Source: Phoronis australis (Eukaryota > Phoronida > Phoronidae). Taken from it: DNA of 62,000 nucleotides. The notes under the pieces are model-generated. The model saw only the letters and a list, made by a program, of their open reading frames with translations. It did no database searches and was not told the DNA's origin. This document shows, piece after piece, positions 13,001 to 25,611 of the stretch. The stretch covers positions 241,572 to 303,571 of the forward strand of contig NMRA01000371.1 of NCBI GenBank assembly GCA_002633005.1. Reading direction: 5' to 3'. The translations under genes were made by a program, and so were the position numbers. Every line of letters begins with the position of its first letter. The first letter of the stretch is position 1.

Positions 13001-16000
13001 TCTGTATTTGGAACATCTCTCAATTTGTAAAACAATCCTTAGCAGTCTTTCTATAGTGGCTTTCCGTGACAGACGACAAGACTACGGGAAGTATGAAGAA
13101 TGCGCTTGTCAACAATCACGGAAACTTCAGACAACGCCACAAACTGTCGTGCACTACCACTACAGGGAAGAGTTGTGAACGACATAGCAGTTTTTCACAG
13201 GGTGTAACCATAAAGATTGTATCAGCCAACGAAACCCTTGAAAAATACACTAAGAAACCACTTTTACATAGTTAATTTCTTATTTTTGAAATGACTTATG
13301 GCCTGTTTGAGCTACGTCCGACTAGTCAATAATAAATATTAAGAAAGTTGTTGTCATTTCAAACAACTTTTAAAAAACTTTTAATTCTGGTTGCCCGGTT
13401 GAACCTGTCCAAAATAAAATTCAAGACGGCTGTACCCCAGGCCAATTTCTGAATGAGCTCCAGAAGATAAACACTAATAGAACTGCAATGGTCAGGGGAT
13501 ATCACTTCTGAAAAGATTTCATTAGCCTTTGTGGTTCCTAGATTGAACTCATGTGAGGTAGTTGACCCAGGTACTCTATCAACCAAAAACCTGGTGATGA
13601 ATCATACCTTCTTTTGTCCACAACTGAATGTTTCCATTGGGTCTTATTTATGCTGTGAGAAGGTTAGTTGGGCTGATGACCCATTCCTGAGTGACACACT
13701 ATGTTATTACAGGCCCTACTTGCTTGTTCTACACTGGTGGTTGCAGATTTTATATTTGTGTAACACTCTCCATGGATTATAGAAACCGCATGTCTAATCT
13801 GTGAATGGCAGGCCTTGAAAACAATGTTCCAGTGTCGTTAACCTATGGTTTTATTTTATTTGTTAGAAAATTAAAAAACAAAAGAAGTATAAATGTACAG
13901 CGTGTGTTAAGGTGCTGGGAACCAGTGTCAAGAATTGTAGAGACCCTGATTTTCTCTGATTACAGAAGTGGGTATCTCCCTCCAATTAGGGAGCGAATAT
14001 TTTTTTTGAAAAAGGTCAGTTCTTGCATGTTAACTAAGTTTTGCATATTTTTCATAAATGGACTATGGCATAGGTCTCGGGGGAATAATTTTTGGAAAGC
14101 GCACAGAGTCACTGGTGCATAAAATGTTTCATTGATGCACTACAATTGCTTAACACCGGCCAACGGGCACTCTAAAACGGCCACAATTTTGCCTGAACTA
14201 GGGGCTCCTGATAACACCAGCTAGCATCCCAACCATTGAGCTAATAGGCAAACAGCATTAGTAGTGAGTGGCTGGTAGGCTCATCATGTTATTTCCATAA
14301 AGTAGCTCACAATTTTGAGCACACTGCGGTATCGCTCGCAGGTCTGAAGTTTTGTCAATTTTTAATCAGAACGCTCAAATATCTTTATTTTATCATAGTT
14401 TAGTTTTTTCGGCATTCAGAATTGTAAATAGTTAAAACAGTGTTTAGGGGTCTTATCAGTATGCTAACTTGTTGAAGGTATGTAAATGGTGTCAAGTTGT
14501 ACTTGGAAGGGAAATGTTGAGGCTGTTTTCCTGTGATAGTTGAATTTGGAACTAAAGTGCTTTGCGATTAAAACATGGACCACAGTTACCTGATCCTGAA
14601 TTGTTCCTGAATACGGTAGATCCTGAATCATCCAACATCTCCAGTCACTAACAATGTGTAGATGCATCATTTACAAATTTGTAATTTTAGGGTTGATGAA
14701 CCCTAATGAACACTGAAGTGTTTTCTTGAGTCTAGTTGAAGATTTTGATGTTTTATTGGTAATACTATATAAATCCCTATCATGATAAGGAATATTATGT
14801 AAAAGATTTTATGAGCTTAAGTGGCATACGTATTCATTTTTGGAAGGCGTACGTTGTATTCATTTTTATTATTTTCGGAAGCTGACTACTCAAGAAATAC
14901 GGTTTCAACTTTTGTAGCAGCGAAGATAAAAAATTCAGTAAAGATTGAATAAATGTAGCCACTCAGTTTTTCATTTTGTAAAACAGGTAACACCATTTTA
15001 GCAAACATTAAATTCCGTTATTTTCCATTTCTAAAATTATCAAATTCCATTTTACTGTTTGAAGGTGATAGACACATGGGCGGCGCACCATAGGAGGCTG
15101 GGGGGGGGGCTATAGCCCCGCTTTTTCAGTGCTGGGCCACTCATGAAACAACATTAAAATGATCTGAAAATCGCCTTGCTTTTTTCTGCTGCTGAAATAT
15201 GGAAATTCGTTTCAATGTCTTTAATTCCGTGAAAAAGCCAGATATGTACAATAATCGTCAAGACTGTAAAACAACAAATGACCAGTTTTCATGTGCTGAT
15301 GTTTGCTAGACTTCTAATGAAACAGGCTGGTAGTCTTCACTATTGAAATCATATGCTTAGAATAATCTGTGGGATCTGGCTCAGTGACTGAGTATTCAAC
15401 TGTTACTGCAATTTTCTGAAAAATTACTTTTCTTAGCGAGAATATCCTTGTAATGGACGTTGTACGAACTTTAAAGATATTTCCATATTACTGTAAAGGT
15501 GACGTTTAACTCTAGTCGTGCATGACTAATTAGATTTCTACTTTGCTGATGATTTGCACCACTTAAGTACATGTGACATCACATCCTGGATCCCATATTT
15601 TCTATGCTGTGCTGTTGTTCTGCACAACAAAATCCACTATCTTCACCCGCACATGTCTTGGCTCCAACATGTATTATCTTCCCTCATGCAACCATCAGTT
15701 ATCACATGTATGGTTTCAATGTCGTTTCAAATCTACTTGCTCGAGATAACAGTTTCTGTAGTGGACAAAGAACAAAGGAATACTTGTATCCTGTTGTCGT
15801 AAAGGTGTGCATTCTGTTCAGTCACTCATCCTGTACTGTGATCCTGTGCGTGTGTTGCCCTCCGGTCTGTCATCCTTCGAAGAATAATGACCTTGCCGTA
15901 TTATCCACTTGAGGAGACGTGTAAACAACGGGTATTTCCAGTTTTGTATTTCTTGTATACTAGCCTTCTTTTTGATATCAGATGTTGTATAGATCCGTCT

Positions 16001-19000
16001 CAGTTACTAAGTGCTTACCTATTGCCAACTTGTTTCCATTTTATTGAGAGAACATGCATTGATCAGGATTGTTGTAAATGGTCATTTTTATAGCAAAGAT
16101 ATCAACTGAAATTTTATGGGTTGATGTTCAAAGTAATATTTTGACAAAGAGGGTAAAATTGTATCAATTTTGGACTAAAATAGTCACCAAAATTGCCCTT
16201 TTCTTGTTTTTTAAGAGCTTCTAACATTACGAATGGTCACATTTTTCAAAATATTTTCTGTTGGTAGCTATGGTACAGAATTTGAGCGTGACAAAGCATT
16301 ATTTTGTACTAGTTATCTGTTAAGAAAAGATGAGAGGATAAAATTTCACTTGTCACATTGTGTCCGAGATTGGTGAGATTTTGTTACATGGTCTGTATTC
16401 GCTAGAGTTATTTGATCAGTCACTTTGATTGGCTAATTAGACTGTTGTTGTTTCTTGTTTTATTCTCAGCATTGGTACAGCTATTTAGCTCATCTCATGT
16501 TTCCTGTTAACAGTGCATTGGTGCAGCAGTGCACTTTTGTTTGTGATAGTGACTGGGGCAACTTGCACCTGATCAGTCGAGTGTCCAGGTGATGGTGTAG
16601 GGGATGCCATTCTAGTAGGTTTAGCATTACTGGGCACACGGCTGCAAATGGCAGGAGTTTAAAGAAACACCAGTTTGCAATAGTTCTTATTAGTTTCCAG
16701 TTATTTTGTTTTATTAGTAGTGATGTAAACGAAATTGGAAAAGGAATTAGTTGTCGTTTAATTTTTTGTCCACTCGGTGACCAGTCTGTTTTGAACAATT
16801 CAAAGAGTTGTCAACAGGCTGTGTGTTCCTCCTTGCCTGTCTCAACATGTTGATGTAACAAATTAGCTACAGGTGGCGTGGAAGCTGGGGACTGGCAAGA
16901 AACATTCCTCAAACGTGATACCATCCAGGGCTTCTTACTCTCTTTATGGGATCCCACTCGGATTTTTGTTTTGTTATCCACTGAGAATGTCTCTAGTGTG
17001 ATGGGTCTGTTCCATAATAACAGGTGTTGGGAGAATATGATTGTGTGCCTCTGAGGCCACAGGTCAAGGTGCAGTTATCTTCTAATAACAGATGTTCTCT
17101 ATTACTGTCACTATTCTGTTACCAGTAATTGGTACTTTTACAATCAAGTCCTTGGATTGGTTGTGATCCTATGCTTTGGTCTTTAAGTCGCTTCGGTGGG
17201 AACACTTACAGTGAAGTTTCGTCGAAGTTGTCAGTAGAGGTTGCGTCAACAATATATGATCACGCGAGACTCGCAACACGTGTACTTGTTGGTATTGAAA
17301 AACAAAACGTGGTCATTGGAATTTCTTTTGGATCTACTGCTGTCCAACGCCAAGTCCTGAATGAGGCAGTCTCTGCCTTATCGACATGTGCCCTCACATT
17401 TTCTTCTCAGTTCGCTGGGACCTCTGCTTGCTTGCACGTGTTGTTGCAACCTTCTGCAATATATCCATGAGGTATTTTACGTATGTTGACGGGAATAAAA
17501 AGTTGAAAATCTTACTAGAGTTCATATCGAGTTGGCACAAGCACCATTTATTAGAAACCGTTTTACACGGGGTATAGTTGTCACGGTGCATGTTACTCCT
17601 CATAAGTAGCATTTACACGACATTTGATTGCAAGCTGAATCACTCATTTACACGAAGACTGTCTGCGCGTACTGGCATAAACAATAGCAAACATCCAAAC
17701 TACGTGGCATACCAGCTGATCACCCCTATATTCGCTATTGCTCAAGCGTATTGAAAGATGATCCCTTTATGCCCTGCCTCAGTTGTGTTAAGACGTGTAG
17801 TTGACACTGGAGCAACTGATCCAGTATAACTCCCTCTACCTCTCAAACTGGTTGTCAACTTGCTCTGTGTCAGTCGTGTTTACACACACACTTGCGCCCA
17901 ATCAGCTGCTCCGTGATAGTTGCTGCATGACAGTTGTCTCCCATGTAAATTCAGCCATTGACAGTGACTGACTGACCCAGAACTGGACTTAATGTATCAG
18001 CTAACGATGGCCAAAGTTAACTTTCGATGAAAACAAAATTAGCGGGGTAAAACCAAAAAGTGAATTGGTTATAACTAAGTTATTTCAACACTCAAGGCAG
18101 CATGTGTATTGTCTTGTTTCCACAAGGAATAGTGACGCAGGTCCGCTGACATGGATCATTTGATATGGAACATGAGATGATCAGCCACAAGTATCTGTAA
18201 GCATACAAGAACAAATTGACACCATGGTTGTAACTATTCTCACCCGTTTATGAGGTAGAGCAAGTTGTGCCCGATTATCTTGCTCCATGTCAACTATAGG
18301 TTTAAATTTGAAACTTAACTCCCGCAATTTGCACTCTAACTTTCTGTTTATAACTTCGTATTGCCACCATTTCTGAGCTCTGTGTGTGTGGCTGTGTTAA
18401 CGTCCGTTTGACACCGATCATCTTGAGGCGTGTCAGCGCCAGTTTCATCGTGTCAAAAGTTAGTTTCTAAACTCGACTTATGGCTGTTAACAACAAGAAT
18501 TTAGGTTTTAAGCAACTTTTTAAGCCTGCAGTGCTGTGCTATAAGAATTTGTTATGAAGTAATTACTTCAATGGTTGCATGTCAGCCATTACAGATGTTC
18601 ATTCTGTCTGAGATGCTCTTGCTGCAACATCTGGTTTTCATATTTCCTCCGGGGTGACCTGGTTCACTTCACAGGTCATTCCCCACTGCTTATAGGGTCT
18701 TACACAACAAGTCACACTTGCAAATCTGCATATTGAGTTGCTCTGCTCCACTAATGTACTGTATTAACTTTGCTCAGTCATTTATGCAGTTTACAAACAG
18801 CTTGTTTTAACCTGTAAAACAGGATGTAAAACAGAGTCAGCTACTGTTCATTGTTCAAATGTTTCTTGCTGCTGTGAGCTTACAGTGGATGTACCTTGTG
18901 TGTACTGAGGGGAATGAGCTTGGAGTGCCATTTAAACGTGTAAACATTCAGTGACCTTGAAACATTATCCTGTCGGGCATGAAAGGCAGCCAATAGTTTC

Positions 19001-22000
19001 TATCCATATAGAGGGAGTTGTGGACAGCTGTTGGTGCTGACACAAAATTCTCTCTGCTTCAGCATTTTTATGAACCTCAACAGAGCAACTATCTGATCTC
19101 AATGAAATGTAGACAGCAGTAAACACACACAAAGTACTTAGAGCCTCATTTAAAATTCAGGAAAGTTCAAACAATGTTTGATACACTGAGGTCAATGCAA
19201 AAGGCTATGCTTCATGGGTTAGATGCCAATGTTTCACATTGTTTCACATTGTAAGCCTTTTTCAAATATTAATGTCTAAGGCATCAATGTGAAAAGGTGA
19301 AGCCATCTGCTTATCTTTGACATGTTCATTTTTTACCAGCTTGTGTCCATGCTTATGAGTTTGTGTTCAGAGGAAAAAGAAATGGCCGTGTCGTATTTAT
19401 TCTGTATTCGGAAGCATTGAAATGTTTTATCCCTTCAGTATGTGAACACGCTCATGCATGCTAAAGAGAGGACGTGCTGCACGACATTCAGCTGAGGTTT
19501 TTTAACAATGAAAACAAGTTTTAAATAAAAATCCTGTGCTGGTCATATTTTATATGGGTGAAAAAGATTGCAAATGTCTAGCTCACACTGTTTTTTTTAT
19601 TTGTGGGAGGCATCAGTGAATATGGAGGTTTGATTGTAAGATGTCATTGCTTTTTTCTTTTGAGGCAGGTTTAAAAATAAACAGCGTAGTTGTGCCATCA
19701 TTTTATTGAATTATTGATTTTATTTTACTTTGAATTAAAGTTAAAATTAATGTCATTTGGGTTATCCTTAATTAAATTTTAGTTTTGTTAAGTTATTAAT
19801 ATAACTGAGTGGACAAGATAGTATTCAATTGATTTTGGGCTTATGCAGTCAAATGAATTGGTTTTGAATATTAATTAAAATTATTTTTGATAAACTTCCT
19901 TATTTACTTTGTCATGTTAATTGATATGAATGGCTAACAGTAGAGTTGATGAATGTCTTGTCCTCGGTTTCGACATAAAGTATTATGTAATACGCGGGCT
20001 CCAATTTGGCGACAAATGTAACTGCTCTGATCAGCTGGTTATGCCGAGTTGAACAGGGCAGTGTTATGTTGATCAATGGAGAACCCAGCAAAAATGCAAG
20101 ACCTGGCATGCGTTCAGTAGACGCTAGGACCTACGCTAGGATCTAACTAAAACCTAGTCAAAGTCACGTGCTCTCATTTAAAATGCACGACAATATCTCG
20201 CGTAATCTCGCGAAGTCTTACTTTTTAGTGAGGTCCTAGTATACTGAACGGGAGGCTGGTGAGATATCACCACTCTGTTGCAAACAAAGCACATGACACC
20301 ATATAAGCTTCATTTATGAAATTCTTGCGTCTGGGGAACCTCACTTGAGGCAAGAGAATATTAGTGAGTTTATAGATGAATTAATATATTTATAATATAA
20401 AAATGAGAACTTGTCATGTATCGAGTTGGTATGGATGGGTTTTTATTCATTATTAGATTTGTCTTGTGATACTCAATGTATTTTGAAATCATTATTTCTC
20501 TCCAGTTTGAGAGTATTTCAAAAAATTTCAGATTTTTACTCTTGTCATTGAGTTTCAATGATGCAAATTACTTGAAGAATTTGGTTGGTTTTCAGATAGA
20601 ACAGTGAAGTTACGTGTGATAAGCAGGTGACAATCGAGATTTGCAGACTTTATAATGGTGATATCTTCAAATATGATATTAAATCATGGCATGGTTTTCA
20701 TAGGATTTGTGATAATGGGGTTATTCCATTATGTTGTATGACATAAAGTGGTCTCCACTCAATGTAACGTGTACACTCGAATGAAATAGTGCTGCAACTG
20801 CTAGCTTATGCAGTTTAATAACTCGTAATTTAACAAATGCCAAAACAAATTATTTAACGTTCAATTGTCTTTGGTACTGCAGTGATTAAGTACTAGGCTC
20901 AGATATTTGATTAGGTCTACAGCACTGTTCAAGTCCCACAGGAGACGTTTATTTTCATAAGAGTTGATCACAATATAAAGTGAATAAAGGAATCTTTATG
21001 AAAGAATAAGATTATTTATCTATACTCAAAATTTGAAGGCTCTAGTTCTAAAATTGTTGGAGTATTAGAGTTTTGAAAATCCAGTCATTTTAGGCCCACC
21101 TTCCATTTTTTGAATAGGGAGTATCTTAAGTTTGCCTGGAGCGATCCCATAGAAAGGACTTATCTTGGAGGTGCAGGGCCACTGCTACAGATGTCCAAAA
21201 TTTGGGCTTGAGTATTGCAGAACAAGTGCTTCAAAAATGTTTGTTCTGTATTTGTCAGTTCTTCTAATGCCAGGTGTGTAAGAAATTAAAGTAATGTTGC
21301 AAATTAATGCTGCAAAGTAATGCTGCAAAGTAATACAGCAAAGTAATGCTGCAAAGTAATGTTGCAATAAACTTGCTCGTTGTGTTGGTGTTTTAATTTC
21401 AAGTTCACAGGTTTAGTAGTTTAGTAGTTATTGCACTCTAAAAAGCCAGGAAAATTAATTTATAGCAAAGGACGAAGAAACATGCAATTCAACAGTACTC
21501 TGCACTTACACCAGAGTTACTTCAGCTTTCTTAGAATTTTATGTGACTTGAAGCTCAGGTGTATTGGAGATGGAATACTATTAATTAGTGTTTACCACAT
21601 GCATGAAGACGTGGTTCTTATCATATTGTTGATTGATGCTCAGGAGTATCTACCTGAATTCAGTGTAGAAATGTTGGCAAAATTTGTGTAGAAGTGGTGC
21701 CGACTGTCATTTGTGGTTCTCTTTAAAGCGGCTTTCATAGCGTACTTACGTTGATGTTTCGATATTTTGTAGAATTGCTTTCTATACGAAATTTTAGCTG
21801 TATTCCTGGATGGAAGTTAACATTGCCAGTTCACTTTGCCATAAACATGTGGATTTAACATGGAAGCATTGATGCTGCTTTGCGGTATGAACTGTTAACT
21901 TCGGTCTTATCGAAGTTATTGGCGGGACCCAGTGCTCACCGATTGTCAACAAATGGCAGTACCGTCGCTAATATTGGCTGATATTTTGCTCAAATAATCC

Positions 22001-25000
22001 CATATGTCGCTTACTCTACATAAAACTTCACAATTTGCCTCATCTTAACGGACATGGAATGCCCACGTTGTACAAAAAGCAAAGGTGGCGGTCACCTTAT
22101 GCATCAGCGTTATCATTGTGATAACTTGTTTCAAGTAATTTATGTAGGTTGAGCATGGGAACGAGACATTCAATCTGAGGAGACAACTGCGACAAGGCAA
22201 TAACTTTGATGACAACAGCGGCACCTATTGTATGTTTCGATGTATTTGCATCCCGTATCACTGTTTTGTTTGTTAACACTCCAGACTTTCTTTACGTAAC
22301 AGAATGTCAATCATGGTGAAATGTCCAATAGTGTCATCAACTCCTGCTTTCTGCTCGTCTGTTCGCCTCACATGTTGCGAATATGTCAAAAACGTAAAAA
22401 TCAATGGCTGTCTCGTTATATGGCCACCTTGTGTATTATTAATGAGACACCAAATACTGGTTTGTTACTGAATTACTAATACACTGGCTGAAGATGGATA
22501 GAGTATTGAGACTAATGTGGTTTCGATGCTTTTCTGTATTTAGTGTTGAGATGTTTATCGATTAATAGCAAATATGTACACACATTGTGCTAGTACCAAG
22601 ACAAATAAGACTTGTCGGAATCTTTGATATCAGAAATTGACAAGTCAAATGTGGGAGATAACAATAGACAGGGTTTAGGTCAAAGTCCTCCTATATTGTC
22701 ACCATGTGTTCAGGATACATGTCTGTCCAGCAATTACTTACAGGTACTTTACCTAATCAGATATCCTATCACTGTGGTATCCACAGGAAGTGAGACATTT
22801 TTTTTAAAGCTCTCGTTTTGATCGCGATGAATTCACACATTTCTGAGCGAGATTGTGTCGCTTTTCATCACAAACATACTAATTGCACTGACCACGCTAC
22901 AATGTCTGTTTAATTTCAGGTGAACTTGAGGCTCATACTAGTCTCTGGCAAGACCAAAGAGTTTCTGTTTTCACCGAATGAGTCGGCTGCGGAGATATCG
23001 CAGTACGTCTATGAACATTGGCCCGAAGGTAAGTTTTGGAATGTAGATTACTATATTATTTTTTGTGCGCCTACGTATTTGTATGAGGTTGCATGTCACT
23101 GTTTCCAATGGGCTTTGCAAGGAGCATGGTGGTAAATGGCCAAAACGGGGTGCAAAGCACGGGAATATGAGAAGTGGGATTCCTCTATTGTCTGGGTCTC
23201 GAAAGGAGCGTGGTGGTGAATGCTCAACGCAGATGTGGTACCCGGTGAGATCCTCCCATGGGGGGGTTGGGAGACCGTCCCCAAGCAAAATTTGAAAATT
23301 AGATGTAATATCGGAGTTGCAACGCCGCCATATTGGAAATGGGTCAGAATGTTGCATTGTGGTTAAGCCGGTAAACAAGTACGTCGGCAAGCGTGGGGGC
23401 GAACCGGCCACAGGGAGGTTATACGTGTTGTGTGCCTGGCATGCTATAATACCAGTTAGCGAAATAAAAAATTTAGTTACTACCGGTTTCCCAAGGATCA
23501 AGAACTGCGTTAAACATGGGTCAGAGACATCGGTGGAGCTGGTAGCAAAGGCCGACTTCGTGAATTCTTTCCGACTTCGTAGCATAAAGTGTGCAGCGCT
23601 CATTTTGAGGGCGGCAAGAAAACGTATCTTAGAAACTGCCCAACAATATCTCCCNTACCATCAACAATCCCAGTAGCCTTTGCGCACCCTAATTTCCGGA
23701 CATGCGCAATCGTTAAATCGATTCGGTTGCAACTCCGCTATTGGTTGGAGTTTGCTCCTTCATTACAGACAAGACCTTAACCCGAGCGTCATGTAGTGGA
23801 AGTATCTGGGTAAAGGACACTTCGCAAGACAAATTGGCAATGAAGTGTCCGGCATCTCCGTCGCACTTGACTCGAGTACGAAAAAAAGTGTTAAAATTCA
23901 ATTATCCAGGAAGTGACAACCATAGAACAAAAAATGTGTGAACTTTGTAGACATAATAATCTAATTCGTGTAACGAAACCTCCGTTGATATCGTCTTGCT
24001 AAACATATCAGTGATAGTGGATTGGCATTGGCCGGCGTAGCAGACGATGTATAATCCAGTCCATGCAGACGAATCTGAGACTGGTTAACATTCAATATCG
24101 TCATTTTGGCGCAGGGCTATGGTTGATTAAACAGTTGGATTTGGATGTCACGCCCTGTAGTGTAATTCACAATGTCTTTTGTAAACTCGGACACAATAAA
24201 ATGAATGAAGCAGAAATCTTACTGTTTCTTTCTTCATTAGCAAGCCCTGGCACATTCCCATTTTAGAAAATTCGTATGGAGGTTGTTGCCTGGTCCCCGG
24301 CAGTATTAAGTTTATATGCATTGTTGGAAAACCAGGCAGAAACGAGGTATGAAAGGGGATTGGAGATTGAATGATTGTGTTTAACGGGGGCACAATTCAA
24401 GATCTCAATGTAAAATTATTATTTTTCCCTTTCGATCCACAAACGGCGAAAGGTGCCATGTGACTTGTACTTATTTATTATTACTAGCGATCATTTTTAC
24501 TAGCGATCATTTTTACTTGCGATTCATTTTACTAGTGATCATTTTACCAGCGATCATTTTTACTAGTGATCATTTTTACTAGCGATCATTTTTACTAGTG
24601 ATTTTTGCATGGCGGTGAAGTTTCCCCGTCACGATTAGGTGTGTGGGGTCAATTTGAGTATGATTTACAAGTGGCGGGGCCAAAAAGGAGCGTGGCGGGC
24701 CGCCCAGAAGTTTTAATGCAGGGGAAACCCGATCATGGACATGAACTTATAGTAAAGTGATTATATAGAATGAATTTTGTTCCCTGAATAGTTGTTTACT
24801 GATAAAATGTCACTTTTCTGTCTCCATCTCTTTGGTTGAACTGCACTGAATGAAGTTAATCCCTCCCCCCCTTTTTTGATGTGGGACATACCAGTAGAGA
24901 ATGAGGAAATGGCCAATCAGAGAACCACAATGGATGATGTAACATTTTAGACACATCAGTGATATCTAATGGTAGACATGAGAAGCTTGTGCTATGCAAA

Positions 25001-25574
25001 ATGCCCTAGAAACGGCGTCTTTTGTAGGGGTAAGACATGCCATACATGCACCCCAGCACAACTCAATTGCTATCTTCAGAAACCAAGTTGTTGCTTTTGT
25101 AGGTAAAGACATCAACTTAAAATCACAATGCTTGAGAGTGCTGACAACTTGAAACACATTCAAAAGTTAGGTTGATGTGCGCCAAAACATTTGTCCCTCC
25201 CTTCCTGGTAATGTCCTGCGTCTGCCAACATTCATCATGGCAGTTTGTTTTAATCTGATGATAGTGGACTAAGTGAACGCAATGTAAGCACTGTACTCTG
25301 ATATACAGTCTTCCTGTTTGTGTAATGTTTGTGGTCATTGCTGGTAATTCTGTCACTCAGTCCAGATCTATGACTGAGTGAGTTTATCATGTGATGAAGG
25401 CAAAAGGAGTTCATCAAAAGAGAGACACTGTGACTCTTCAATTTCCTGGAAACTGGAGATAGATAGCTTGACCTTTACTCTAATACTTATGTGAACAACA
25501 CAGGGGGCCATTGTGTCCACCAGTAGTGTATCACACATATGCACACACACACACGCACACACGCACACACGCAC

Positions 25575-25611
<37 letters not shown>

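Larger units (their letters stand above)
7040..22919 (+). other. UBL3: UBL3 intron 1 (15.9 kb)
   Basis: Runs from gtaggt to taatttcag. I see no protein-coding gene inside; the short reading frames lack homology or splice support. It holds several diverged interspersed repeats (about 11240-12500 and 17780-18480 share words such as gctccgtgtcag), a long perfect palindrome (12020-12058), a MITE-like element (20111-20250), a tRNA-like segment (about 20870-20945), microsatellites and minisatellites. Confidence 0.75.

Noticed and set aside
22971-23603. 210-codon minus-strand open frame
   Set aside because: It overlaps UBL3 exon 2 antisense, shows no domain, and lies in probable degraded repeat sequence.
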